Shown: positions 10,121 to 20,846 of the stretch, piece after piece
Layout: each line of letters opens with the position of its first letter
Position numbering within the stretch: the stretch's first letter is position 1
NCBI GenBank assembly: GCA_946902985.2
Contig: OX336388.2
Location: 1,508,668,545-1,508,732,544, forward strand
DNA: 64,000 nucleotides
Origin: Meconema thalassinum
Lineage: Eukaryota > Arthropoda > Insecta > Orthoptera > Tettigoniidae
Direction of reading: 5' to 3'
Translations under genes and position numbers: made by a program
The notes under the pieces: model-generated
Told to the model about the DNA's origin: nothing
Seen by the model: only the letters and a program-made list of their open reading frames with translations
The model's database searches: none

Positions 10121-12770
10121 AATTCGAACACGGTGAATGCGAATTGAACGAAATTTGGTACAAAGATAGCACTAGCAAAGGACACCTCAGTGTCATGTTT
10201 TATATCGCCGCCATCTTGACGGAAACGTAATGGCGGCCACACAAATGTTCAAAGCTTAAATCAAATTACGACTAACCTAATCATCCGATCTCTACCAAAT
10301 TTGGCAACAACATACCTTTATGGGGGGAGCATCCTTTGACAAAACCAATAGGCCATCAGCCCAATAGTTTGCGGATGGCGGCCATCTTTGTGTGAAAATC
10401 GATTCCCCCTATTAATTCGAACACGGTGCAACCGAATGAAACGAAATTTGGTACAGAGGTAGTACTAACAAAAGGCACCTCAGTGTCATGTTTTATATCG
10501 CCGCCATCTTGACGGAAACGTAATGGCGGCCACACAAATGTTCAAAGCTTAAATCAAATTATGACTAACCTAATCATCCGATCTCTACCAAATTTTGCAA
10601 CAACATACTTTTATGGGGGGAGCATCCTTTCACCAAACTAATAGGTCATCAGCGTAATAGTTTGCGGATGGCGGCCATCTTTGTGTGAAAATCGATTCCC
10701 CCTATTAATTCGAACACGGTGCAACCGAATGGAACGAAATTTGGTACAGAGGTAGTACTAACAAAAGGCACCTCAGTGTCATGTTTTATATCGCCGCCAT
10801 CTTGACGGAAACGTAATGGCGGCCGCACAAATTTTCAAAGCTTAAATCAAATTCCGATTCACCTAATCATCCGATCTCTACCAAATTTTTCAACAACATA
10901 CCTTTATAGAGGAAGCATCCTTTCACCAAATGACTAGGTCATTAGCCTAATAGTTTGCGGATGGCGGTCATCTTTGTGTGAAAATCAATTCCCCCTATTA
11001 ATTCAAACTGAAACCGAATGGAACGAAATTTGGTACAGAGGTAGCACTAGCAAAGGGCATCTCAGTGTCATGATTTATATCGCCGCCATATTGACAGAAA
11101 CGTAATGGCGGCCATACAAATGTTCAAAGCTTAAGTTAAATTACGACTAACATAACCATCCGATCTCTACCAAACTTTGCAACAACATTCCTTTATGGAG
11201 GGAGCATCCATTGACCAATCTAATAGGTTATTAGCCTAATAGTTAGCGGATGGCGGCCATCTTCATGTCAAAATCGATTACCCCTATTAATTCGAACACG
11301 TTGGAACCGAATGAACGAAATTTGGTACAGAGGTAGCACTAGCAAAGGGCACCTCAGTGTCATGTTTTATATCGCGCCATCTTAACAGAAACGTAATGGC
11401 GGCCACACAAATGTTCAAAGCTTAAGTTAAATTACGACTAACATAACCATCCGATCTCTACCAAACTTTGCAACAACATTCCTTTATGGAGAGAGCATCC
11501 TTTGACCAATCTAATAGGTTATTAGCCTAATAATTTGCGGGTGGCGGCCATCTTTATGTCAAAATTGATTCCCCCTATTAATTCGAACACGGTGGAACCG
11601 AATGGAACGAAATTTGGTACAGAGGTAGCACTAGCAAAGGGCACCTCAGTGTCATGTTTTATATCGCCGCCATCTTGACTGAAACGTAATGGCGGCCACA
11701 CGAATGTTCAAAGCTTAAATCAAATTACGATTAACCTAATCATCCGATCTCTACCAAATTTTGCAACTACATACCTTTATGGAGGGAACATCCTTTGACC
11801 AATCTAATAGGTCATTCGCCTAAAAGTTTGCGGATGGCGGCCATCTTTGTGTGAAAATCAATTCCCCCTATTAATTCAAACACGGTGAAACCGAATGGAA
11901 CGAAATTTGGTACAGAGATAGCATTAAGAAAGGGTATCTCAGTTTCTTGATTTATATCGCCGCCATATTGACAGAAACGTAATGGCGGCCACACAAATGT
12001 TTAAAGCTTAAATCAAATTACGACTAACATAACCATCCGATCTCAACCAAACTTTGCAACAACATACCTTTATGGAGGGAGCATCCTTTGACCAATCTAA
12101 TAGGCCATTAGCCTAATAGTTTGCGGATGGCGGCCATCTTTATGTCAAAATTGATTCCCCCTATTAATTCGAACACGGTGGAACCGAATGAACGAAATTT
12201 GGTACAGAGGTAGCACTAGCAAAGGGCACCTCAGTGTCATGTTATATATCGCCGCCATCTTGACGGAAACGTAATGGCGGCCACACAAATGTTCAAAGCT
12301 TAAATCAAATTACGATTAGCCTAATAATCCGATCTCTAGCAAATTTAGCAACAACATACCTTTATGGAGGGAGCATCCTTTGACCAAACTAATAGGTCAT
12401 CAGCCTAATATTTTGCGGATGGCGGCCATCTTTGTTTGAAAATCGATTCCCCTTATCAATTCGAACACGGTGAAACCGAATGGAACGAAATTTTGTACAG
12501 AGGTAGCACTAGCAAAGGGCACCTCAGTGTCATGTTTTATATCACCGCTATCTTGACGGAAACGTAATCGCGGCCAGCCAAATGTTAAAAGCTAAAATGT
12601 AATTACGATCAACCTAATAATCTAGTCTCTACCAAATTTTGCAACACCACATCATTATGTGGGAAACATATTCAGACCAAACTGCAAGAATATTAGCCCA
12701 ATAGTTTGCAGATGGTGGCCAAGTATGTGTGCAAATCGATTCCCCCTATCAATTCAAACACGGTGAAACC
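10121..12770 (+). repeat. 293-bp tandem satellite array, nine full units plus a partial
   Basis: The anchor 'aattcgaacacggtg' (with 'aattcaaac' variants) recurs at 10121, 10414, 10707, 11000, 11289, 11580, 11873, 12166, 12459 and 12751, at spacings of 293, 293, 293, 289, 291, 293, 293, 293 and 292. Each unit holds 'cgccgccatcttgacggaaa', 'cgtaatggcggccacac' and 'gatggcggccatcttt'. The last unit is more diverged (12600-12720). Long minus ORFs inside it are by-products of the repeat. Confidence 0.95.
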
Positions 12771-13932
12771 GAATTGAACGAAATTTGGTACAGAGGTAGC
12801 ACTAGCAAAGGGCACCTCATATTCATGTTTAATATCCCTATAGCACGTTGTATTTCAACAAGCTACTACAACCAACATTCAATCATACTCCTTGAAAAGG
12901 ACAAAGAGTTATAACAATACCCATGCATTTAGGAGAAAGTAGGCTATATGTTCTTTACTGAACATCTTGTTTTAAATTGAAAATAGGCTAAAAATTAAAG
13001 TTTGTATGTTTCTTTCGCAATTTCTACGGAAATTTGAGTTATTTACGAGTTTCAGACTGTTTTATTATGGATGACCGCGAAAATAATTTTTTGGTCTGTC
13101 TGTCTGTTTGTTTCTTTGTTGGTCTGTGGACAAATTTGTTCCCTTATAACTCGAGATCGGCTGGGTGTATCAACGTAAAATTTGGTACAGATATCCATCA
13201 GAGGCACGACACTAATCATTGATGTAACCCTTATCCGTACCTCTCATAAAAGAGGGCCTACCCCCTTAAAATACATGCTGAAATAGGAGTAGAAAGACGA
13301 GGCAAAGATCATTTTCAGCCCCTCAATGTGAGAGACAAAACTCGAAATCCACATTTTTAGGACCTAAAACCAACCATTTTTGAGATATTTCCAGAAAACT
13401 AATTTCATTTAATAAACTAATGAACGAATACAAGCCGGTAACCATGGCAACAGATTCTCAGAGGTCCATCTATTGCTGTAAGTCGCAATGCAATTCCTTT
13501 AATTACATTGGTGTGAAAGTTTGCAAACGGCTAGAAGGTTATCACGGAACCAAATTAAGCTGTAAAATTCATCAATACATATAATGCGCTTAAGGGGGTC
13601 AAGGGGTACACTAGAATTTTTTCACGCGATTTACACCTGCGGGTGTGGTACGGCAGGTCTATTATATTCCTATCCGCATATTATATTATTATTATTAGTA
13701 TTATATTATGCAGACAAAGCCCCTCGGTGCCAGAAACAAAACTTGGGGGCCTCGAAAACTACATTATAAGGCTCTAAAACCAACATTATCTGAAATATTC
13801 CCAGAAAACTAATTTAATTTAATTTAACAAACTAATGAAGGAATGGAAATCTGTAACCATGACAACTATATCTCAAGGGGTGGCATCCAACTTTCCATCT
13901 ATTTCTGTAAGAAGCAATGTCACTCCATTTAT

Positions 13933-14679
13933 ACCTTGCCACGGTGGGTGAGTGGATAGTGTGTCGGTCTACTAACCCCAAGATTGCAGGTTCACTCCTG
14001 GCCGTGGTACAGGCCGGACGTTTGTTTTAGACGAGTGAAAAATGGAAGCCTGGAGGCGAGTTACTACAGTACCTGTGTTGTTATCAGCTGCCCCATGCGC
14101 TCCGATGATTGATAAAGCTGTTTCACACTATTGCTGAAGCATAGTCACTGGCAAATATAATGACGTTCTGTTCGTAACTACGAAACGTGTACTTCCGTGT
14201 CACACAATACTTCGATGTGGACTGTACTGTCTGCTTAAGTCTGGAATTCCATTACATCAGTTTGGTGGTGACAAATGTGAAGTGATAGGGTGAGAGAGTG
14301 ACTGTGTACAGGCTCTCCCGCAGGCTTCAAGGTCAAGGGCAATCGTCTAAAACAAACGTGCGGCCAGTACGTGATTTTTGAAAGGCGGCAAAAGTACGAC
14401 TCGCATGTCATACGATTTTGGCATGTCAAAGAACCCATTTGAATTCAGTAGGCCGTGTTCATAATGGCAAAATTAACCTCAGGAGTTTCCGCCAACACAA
14501 AGTTCCTCATTTCTCTACTAGAAAGCGCTATAGTGTTCAAGGAGCTTAGATATCTACCCTCCTTGACTTTCATAGTGATTCAAGGAACAACGAAATTTCG
14601 ACATGCAAGCTTCCCTCTGGGTGTCAAATTACGAAGCTTGCACCCGGCATCCGAGGCCATACGATATTATTATTAGGCT
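13933..14679 (+). mobile_element. Long tRNA-headed retroposon (747 bp)
   Basis: The element interrupts the Helitron. Flanks 'actccatttat' (13922-13932) and 'actctatttat' (14680-14690) are 11-bp duplications with one mismatch, and the uninterrupted site is visible reversed near 50715-50735. The left end is tRNA-like ('ccacggtgggtgagtggata', B-box-like GGTTCACTCC near 13990) and the right end finishes in ATT triplets. The length is about double that of the other SINEs here. The middle has no known motif. A 73-codon ORF (14455-14676) shows nothing familiar. Confidence 0.65.
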
Positions 14680-14689
14680 ACTCTATTTA

Positions 14690-15325
14690 TTACATTTCTG
14701 TGAAAGTTTGCAAATGGCTATAAGGTTATCACGGAATCAACGTACAGTAGACTGTATAATTCGTCAATGCAATTAAGGGGGTCAAGGGGTAACCTAGAAT
14801 TTTTTCATGCAATTTCACGTGCGACATATAGTACAGAAAGTCTATTATATCTACAAACAGCAACATTATTTTCAAGAATTCCTGAATTGAATCAGCTTTT
14901 TTTTGCGGCTTTTAGGAATTTGGGCCATTTGAGGCTAAATAACCTGAATTTTCATGCACCACAAGCCTTCATAATTTATGAAAGAGATCTTCCTGTGTAT
15001 GGGGACCTAACACAACGTAGAGGGTCATTTTTTATGTGAGGTGTATTGCGTTTCGTCTACAAGGCTTTCAAATCTATTTCACGTCAGGAAGTACACGTTA
15101 GGTGAATTTAGTTTGAGAGCACATATTAACTAATTTTTTTTTTGTCGACATACGGGTTCATCGTAGGGATGATTTTGTTTGATACGTATGGTAGATATAC
15201 CCATATTTGGATATCTGGGTGATATGTTGTAGACAATAGAATTGTCTGTCTGTCTTTCTGTGTATCTTTATGTACGCCTATAAATCGTGTTCGGATGCTT
15301 GGTGCATCGTAAAGTTACGTATGGT
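14690..15325 (+). other. Helitron 1 body, part with internal repetition
   Basis: The stretch repeats earlier Helitron sequence: 'tcaagg ggtaacctagaatttt' near 14778 parallels 'tcaaggggtacactagaatt' near 13600. 'gtctgtctgtctttctgtg' near 15244 parallels 13095. Its reverse counterpart is 50100-50700. The ORF at 14767-15039 has its equivalent at 50373-50606 (-), but both look like conserved repeat sequence, not genes. Confidence 0.55.
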
Positions 15326-15687
15326 AAACATGAGTCAATAAAGCCTCCGTGGCTTAGGCGGCAGAACGCCGGCCTCTCACCACTGGGTCCGTGGTTCAAA
15401 TCCCGGTCACTCCATGTGAGATTTGTGCTGGACAAAGTGGAGGCAGACAGGTTTTTCTCCGGGTACTCCGGTTTTACCTGTCAATATTTCATTCCAGAAA
15501 CACCCTCCACTATCATTTCATTTCATCTGTCATTCATTTAATCATTGCCCCAGGGAAGTGCGACAGGCTTCGGCAGCCGGCACTGTTCATATCCTCGCCG
15601 CTAGATGGGGGCTTCATTCATTCCATTCCTGACCCGGTCGGAGACTGGAAGCAGGCTGTGGATTTTCATTTCAAACATGAGTCAATA
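15326..15687 (+). mobile_element. SINE family B, copy 1
   Basis: The body is 15341-15672. It has the tRNA-like head GCCTCCGTGGCTTAGGCGGC and a B box GTTCAAATCCC (15394-15404). The body ends 'gcaggctgtggattttcatt'. Perfect 15-bp target duplications aaacatgagtcaata flank it at 15326-15340 and 15673-15687, and the empty site is seen reversed at about 50065-50090 in the sister Helitron. Confidence 0.92.
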
Positions 15688-16088
15688 CACCAATCATTTA
15701 TAAAACTCCTCACCGTACTTTTCATACAGTAGAAGGGTGGATATAGGGAAAACTTCTCAAAATACATGCTAAAATAGGCGAAATATAAAAATTATCCTAG
15801 AAGGACGATCAAAGCATATGTTGCGCTTCTCATTGTGAGACACAAAAATTCGCGAGTCTATAAGGGGTCTCCGAAAACCACATTTTAAGGCCCTTAAATT
15901 AACAGTGTGTGTGATATTCCCAGAAAACTAACTTCCTTCTGAAAAACTTATGAAGGAATGACAAACCGCTAACCATTGCAACAGTAGCTCAATTGATAAT
16001 GTCTGGTGTTAATATATAACACCGTTCGAAGAACGGGTACTTCTGCTAGTAAATAAATAAATAAATAAATAAAGTAACTAAAGCTTTA

Positions 16089-16325
16089 AGTTAGGAACCA
16101 TTCCAGAATTTTCCTGGAGTAGAGCTGGACGAAACCATGAAAAAACACTTCCGGTTTTTTTTAGGTGAAAATTGAACCCACTTCTCCTCAGATTTTGTCT
16201 CATAAGGTTGCGTGTTAACCGTTTAGCCCTCAAACCAGAATTATATTTCTTGACAGAGCTGGGAATCGAACTCGGACTTCCGGGGCGAATAGCGCGTGGA
16301 TAACGCGAGTTATGGAGAAAAAACA
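16089..16325 (-). mobile_element. SINE family D, partial
   Basis: The markers 'aggaaccattccagaattttcc', 'aattatatttcttgacagag' (each over two stretches) and 'ctgggaatcgaactcgg' follow the family-D order on the minus strand. The 3' module is missing beyond the SINE-A insertion point. Confidence 0.6.
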
Positions 16326-16361
16326 CAAGTATATTAATTTGAAGATATTAATAAAATTAAA

Positions 16362-16719
16362 TCATAATAACATAGAAGCCTCCGTGGCTTAGGCGGCAGC
16401 ACGCCGGCCTCTCACCGCTGAGTCCGTGGTTCAAATCCCGGTCACTCCATGTGAGATCTGTGCTGGACAAAACGGAGGCAGACAGGTTTTTCTCCGGGTA
16501 CTCGGGTTTTCCCTGTCAACATTTCATTCCAGCAACACTCTCCACTATCATTTCATTTCATCTGACATTCATTTAATCATTGCCCCAGAGGACTGCGTCA
16601 GGCCTCGGCAGCCGGCACAGTTCATATCCTCGCCGCTAGATGGGGGCTTCGTTCATTCCATTCCTGACCCGGTCGGAGACTGGAAGCAGGCTGTGGATTT
16701 TCATTTTCATAATAACATA
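16362..16719 (+). mobile_element. SINE family B, copy 2
   Basis: The body is 16375-16706, collinear with copy 1. Perfect 13-bp duplications tcataataacata flank it at 16362-16374 and 16707-16719. Confidence 0.92.
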
Positions 16720-16994
16720 TGCGGGTATCTGTCAGTGAGGCAGTCGACCTGGAGGCTGGTAATACCCTCATAATGAACTGCAATTAGTTATGACTAGGCC
16801 CCGATGTTGATGCCGTAAAAAAGTTTAAAAATTGCACTTAAAATTTTCAAAAATGACTGTAATAAATGACCTAAAAATTCGAAAAATGCATTATAAAATG
16901 GAGAAAATGATCTTATAATAATAAACTCACCAATATTAAAAAATTCGAAAAATGCACTATAAAATGGAGAAATGATCTTATAATAATAAATATT

Positions 16995-17352
16995 TCATAA
17001 ATGACATGAAATGAAAATCCACAGCCTGCTTCCAGTCTCCGACCGGGTCAGGAATGGAATGAATGAAGTCCCCATCTAGCGGCGAGGATATGAAATGTGC
17101 CGGCTGCCGAAGCCTGTCGCACTCCCCTGGGGCAATGATTAAATGAATGTCAGATGAAATGAAATGATAGTGGAGAGTGTTGCTGGAATGAAATTGTGAC
17201 AGGGAAAACCGGAGTACCCGGAGAAAAACCTGTCTGCCTCCGCTTTGTCCAGCACAGATCTCACATGGAGTGACCGGGATTTGAACCACGGACCCAGCGG
17301 TGAGAGGCCGGCGCGCTGCCGCCTAAGCCACGGAGGCTCTCATAAATGACAT
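16995..17352 (-). mobile_element. SINE family B, copy 3 (inside the hAT)
   Basis: The body is 17008-17339, reversed relative to copy 1. Perfect 13-bp duplications tcataaatgacat lie at 16995-17007 and 17340-17352. It sits in the 3' untranslated part of the hAT. Confidence 0.92.
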
Positions 17353-18360
17353 CTTAAGCTCAAACTGAAAAATCAATCAAAAGGTTTATGTTCACTTCAG
17401 TCAGAGTTGCAATGCACAACAAATGCCATTCTGATGTTGTCAAATGTAAATGATCTGCGGTTATCAGCCAACAAGTTTTTATATCTGGAAAAGCTGCGTT
17501 CAAAATCAACTGATATGGTCGGAGCGTACTTGAAGTAAGGAAGGCCGTTTGCAGCTAAATCCTACTCAATTCCATCCATGCAGTAGTTTTCACCAGAAAA
17601 CATCTTTCATAATGTTTTATACCCGGTGTTTTTGTCCAGCACTTTTTTCAGTTTTGATGCAGTACCCGCAGCAATTTTGCCACGATTGTTGCTAAGACTA
17701 GTTTCCACCCGGTGGATTAAGGAAATGGAATCAACCATTTCTTAGCCCGTTTTCTCCAACGATGTGATTGCTGCTGTCAATAACGCAAAATTTGATTTGA
17801 TGAATGCCAAACTACCTTCAATGTTTGGTTCAGATAGCATGTCCTGGGCAATTTTTATTGCTGCAGCTTCTTCACTGTCAAAACTCTGCACTATTTCCTT
17901 CACTAACTTGAAGTTTTCGCAATAATACATACACGCGTTTAACCACGTGCCCCAGCGTGTTATGATAGGTTGTGGAGGTAATGCAATGGCTGGAGCTTCC
18001 TCTCGAAAACGTGCGACTCGCGAGGGTGCTTTTAAGAATACTTTCTTAATGCTCGCTATAAGCCTTTCTACGCTGGGGTAAAGAGCCCTTCTTCACAAAC
18101 TCTGTGCAGTCCATGGGCAAGGCATGTAACATGGACCATTTTAGAATAGAGTGCCTTCAATGGATTAGCGGCTCGTACCTTATACGGTGCAGCATCAGTT
18201 AAAAATAAAAGTACATCGTCATGTTTGCCACAGAAGAAACATAGCACTATCAAACAGTTTTGATATAGTAGAATAATTGGTCTTTTCTAACACTTCGGCA
18301 GTCAATAAAATATTTCACCTGGTATATGCATTTCTAAAGTTCCGAGCACAACGTTGGCTA

Positions 18361-19609
18361 TTGGCAACTCCAGCTATCTGATATGACATCTAGCGGTAAA
18401 AATGAGAAACTTACCAAGTAGGGTACATTTGTCACGTGGTGACTGTTTGTATATGGTTTATTGTATTGGTAAACAGATCGTGGTAAATTGTTCGTGTCTT
18501 TATACATAAGTAATAAGTTTTACTCGTTGATAGAGTGAAAAATGAGTAAAAGCAAAGTGTATTGCTCAGTTTACGGCTGTAAGTCGATGTATAAGAGGGC
18601 TGCGGATATACGTTTTCATCACTTTCCAAAAGATGCAAATAGCAATAGCCGAAATGTGATGATACCTAATAATACCTAATACCTAATAATAATACCTTTC
18701 CACCCCGGGAAGGATCTAACACTTGTCGAGGTAGACAGACAGAAGACCTGCGACGTAAAGCCAGCGAAGGTTATTCAGTTTAAAAACAGCTGTTACGATG
18801 GGCGCGCTGGTAAGATTGAAGTTACTTGAATAATTAATTAAATAATTAATTATTGGCTGCTTGGTAGGGAGAAGGGATGAGTTTAACTTGTATTAAAACT
18901 CGTGGGGCGACAGGAATTGCTTGATTTGGATGGTTAAAAGGTGGGTTTGGTGTTGAATATTTGAATGGTAGCGGAATCACTCATTCTACAGTGCCCACGG
19001 GGAGGCAAATTAGGCCTATATGGCTCGTAGTGGAATAGCTCGAATATCGAAGAACTTAGCGATTACGAGGTGTAGGCTTGGCGGAAAGGCTGGCGGATCA
19101 TCAGTTTGACATCAATTCACGATATAAGTCGGAGCTTGGAACAGTGGCGTCTGGTTTGCGTGGATTCTAGTCTCGGAATGATAAAAGTAGCACAACTTCG
19201 GTGTGTTATTTATTTGTTTATGTACCGTATTTCTCTATTTGAATGTCCTCGGCGTTGACTCAGGATTGACATTTACATTATATTGCGCATAATAGCACCG
19301 AAATAATGTCCGAAGTGTAGCCCTGTGTAAATTTGAATCAGCTGATCTACATCAACCATAAAAACTGATGCTTGATAATATGCAAATGACACCAAAAAAT
19401 CCAGTGGAACACACAAATTAGATCATGTGTATCGCACAGTTATACATATATACAATGAAAAATAACACTGTCATTACTTTAGAGACCACATTTACTGATT
19501 ATAACCGAAATATAAAAAGTGTTCCATATCAAACGCGTGTTATTGAGTATTTTAAACCCTACTTATCCAGACCGACCGCAGCGCCCCAAGTGTTAGTTTG
19601 AGTTGCCAA
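18361..19609 (+). mobile_element. 1.25-kb TIR element with a THAP-like reading frame, inserted in the hAT gene
   Basis: The ends are inverted repeats TTGGCAACTC (18361-18370) and GAGTTGCCAA (19600-19609). Removing the segment restores the hAT frame across the join (codons for R-H-I-A-N), with at most a 2-bp AT duplication. The interior has a short 5' gene start (18542-18679) and then no long ORF. It looks like a deletion derivative of a larger transposon whose transposase begins with a THAP domain, as in P-superfamily elements. A 2-bp duplication does not fit P (8 bp), so the superfamily is left open. Confidence 0.6.
18542..18679 (+). pseudogene. THAP-type zinc finger N-terminus, truncated
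   Basis: A 45-codon frame starts MSKSKVYCSVYGC. It has C-x4-C (residues 8 and 13) and then IRFHHFPKD, the spacing and FP motif of THAP DNA-binding domains. The later C-x2-H pair and AVPTIF box are missing. The frame ends at NNT just where a repeated 'cctaataatac' stretch begins, so the domain is cut short. The domain would bind the element's ends in a full transposase. As it stands no zinc site can form. Confidence 0.6.
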
Positions 19610-20130
19610 TATGACGCCCCATAGCATCTAAAGTTTCGTCGATTGACACCGATATCTTCTTCCCTCCAGTTTCAGATCTTATTTTGTTTAATGTGTCTCC
19701 GTAATACTGCGGCAAATAATTCTTACGTTAAGTTGATTCGTCTGGTATTTCTTGATTCGTATGTTTCTCCAAAAATTCACGCAATTTCGGGTTGTTGAGT
19801 TTATACAACGGAATGTTTGCAGATACAAATACATCACACAATTCTTTACTGAACTGTGAGGACTTGCCGGAAGTCGAAGCAACTGAAGGCAGTAAGCACT
19901 GAGTTGCAGGTTAATTTGAAACACGCTGAAGAACAAGAATGTGTTTATCGCGACCGATATGTTTCGTTACACTAAATCTTCTTTCAGCAGCTACTTTAGT
20001 TCCACACAGTTTGCAAAACAATATGCTTCCATCGGTAGAAAACACATTGTCACCAAATTCAGATACTACTGTAGTTGTTTCAAATGCACTGACACACTCA
20101 GTTTTATTTTAGGCATGTTGAAAGCGGCAA

Positions 20131-20846
20131 TGAACGATATCTTTCGCCGTGAACTAGGCGGAACTGATATTGAGACAAGAATATACACTCCCTCTCGTTC
20201 CCCTTTCTTCCCCGCCACAGCTGACCTTGGTCAACAGAGCAGGTTACTTTCCATTTCGGTAATATTACCCCTTCACGAATTGATTGCCGGCGGTCGAGAT
20301 GGGAACTATTCTTTGCTTACGTGTGTCACACGTCTGCCTGCTTCGTTGACAGTTTGTGCGAGTAGGATATGACTCAGCTCCAGTAGCCACAGTCACCGTT
20401 TAAATGTCCGTGGTGACATGAGCTCCTGTGACGCGCAATGCTGCTTGACGTATGTCCAGAATGCACTTTACCATCACTGTGTTCCCCGCTAGCCCCGCGG
20501 GGCAGCTGCAACAATTAACAACAAACACTGGCGCAGCCATGCTCAGCGGCAATCAAATCTTAAATGGGCAAATAACTGGTTTGCGACGAAAACAAGAGCA
20601 TCTGTATACCTACGGTACCGTTCTTCTGCAACCAAGAAATATATTTTTCCACTAATAGCAATACTGAAATATTGTATTCCAATATTTTAAATTATCTTGT
20701 ATCAGCTACTAGCTTCTTGTTAACTCTGAGAGACGTAACTCCCCTATATAAAGCTGTGACGTGACTACATTGGAAAAAAAAAACTTAAAAGGCAGATTTC
20801 TCTAAAATGAGACCAAAAAAATCTACCAAACTTAAGAAAATGCTCT
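20131..20846. other. hAT 5' region, non-coding
   Basis: This stretch lies between the transposase start and the right subterminal repeats. The plus ORF at 19941-20372 is antisense to the BED-type exon. I see no other feature. Confidence 0.4.

Larger units (their letters stand above)
9924..12972 (+). mobile_element. Helentron-like HINE element (copy H5) carrying a satellite array
   Basis: The 5' end is 'tttagcctactttcga' (9924), followed by 'tttttgcaaaaaatgaaagt' and a (GT/CTGT)n tract (9990-10095). The 3' end has 'aaagtaggct' (12937-12945), a perfect 6-bp stem ATGTTC-tttact-GAACAT (12948-12965) and 'cttgtt'. It lies inside H4: the flanks 'cataagcctatttt' and 'aaattgaaaataggct' join into a normal H4 terminus when H5 is removed. 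The interior is almost entirely the 293-bp array. Confidence 0.75.
8419..12993 (-). mobile_element. Helentron-like HINE element (copy H4), split by H5
   Basis: The 3' end is on the left: 'aacaag' at 8419, then a stem-loop AGTTC-cgtgaa-GAACT (8426-8441) and 'agcctattttca'. The 5' end is on the right: 'ttgaaaataggctaaa' at about 12977-12993. These give short subterminal inverted repeats with a hairpin at one end only, the asymmetric layout described for Helentron-derived HINEs. The interior (8480-9750) holds decayed tandem units with recurring 'gccgccatgttgg'. The 5' part is interrupted at about 9923 by H5. No ORF with a known domain. Confidence 0.7.
7820..16049 (+). mobile_element. Helitron-like non-autonomous element 1
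   Basis: The 5' end reads TCATACTAATATATGAAAAT and is preceded by A. The 3' end reads 'ggtacttctgCTAG' and is followed by T, with a short hairpin (GTTC-gaa-GAAC, 16024-16034) just inside. These are the hallmarks of Helitrons, which integrate between A and T with no duplication. The element sits exactly within the AAAT tail of a SINE. The 5' module (7820-8410) and 3' module (12994-16049) match, in reverse, the element at 49707-54717. No Rep/helicase ORF is present, so mobilisation in trans is inferred. Nested inside: a HINE at 8419-12993, a tRNA-headed insertion at 13933-14679 and a SINE at 15341-15672. Confidence 0.8.
7377..16088 (+). mobile_element. SINE family A, copy 2, split by a Helitron in its tail
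   Basis: The body is 7388-7819. Head, body and AAAT tail match the copy at 184-641. The tail breaks at 7819 and resumes at 16050 (AAAT repeats to ~16073). The far side carries the matching 11-bp target duplication: ctaaagcttta at 7377-7387 and again at 16078-16088. The 8,230-bp interval 7820-16049 is therefore a later insertion into the tail. The SINE itself landed next to the family-D SINE at 16089-16325. Confidence 0.88.
17390..20130 (-). pseudogene. hAT transposase pseudogene, interrupted
   Basis: Read on the minus strand from about 20130. The N-terminal part has a zinc-finger-like ILFCKLCGTKVAAERRF...HIGRDKH (BED-type C-x2-C...H...H). Then come ANIPLYKLNNPKLREFLEKH and KISVSIDETLDAMGRH (probable first catalytic Asp), then the 1,249-bp insert. 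The frame resumes with LGTLEMHIPG, VLLFLTDAAPYKVRA (second Asp), HVTCLAHGLHRV, the MYYCENFKLVKEIV region (17930-17742) and a C-terminal DFERSFSRYKNLLADNRR near 17500 (hAT dimerisation region; probable catalytic Glu). There are several stops and frame changes, for example after GLFTPA (18068) and SLEKTG (17742), so it is dead. The matches follow the hAT subgroup often annotated as CGG-binding-protein-like transposases; that name is from memory. Confidence 0.8.

Noticed and set aside
9964..10242. 92-codon minus ORF rich in His-Thr
   Set aside because: It is a translation of the GT microsatellite in HINE H5.
10121..12770. CRISPR array
   Set aside because: The repeats are 293-bp head-to-tail satellite units with no unique spacers, in a eukaryotic genome.
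15391..15732. 113-codon ORF repeated at 16426, 16978 and 24327/24463
   Set aside because: The repeated protein is the body of the SINE family B read in frame, not a gene.
19941..20372. 143-codon plus ORF
   Set aside because: It is antisense to the zinc-finger part of the hAT transposase pseudogene.
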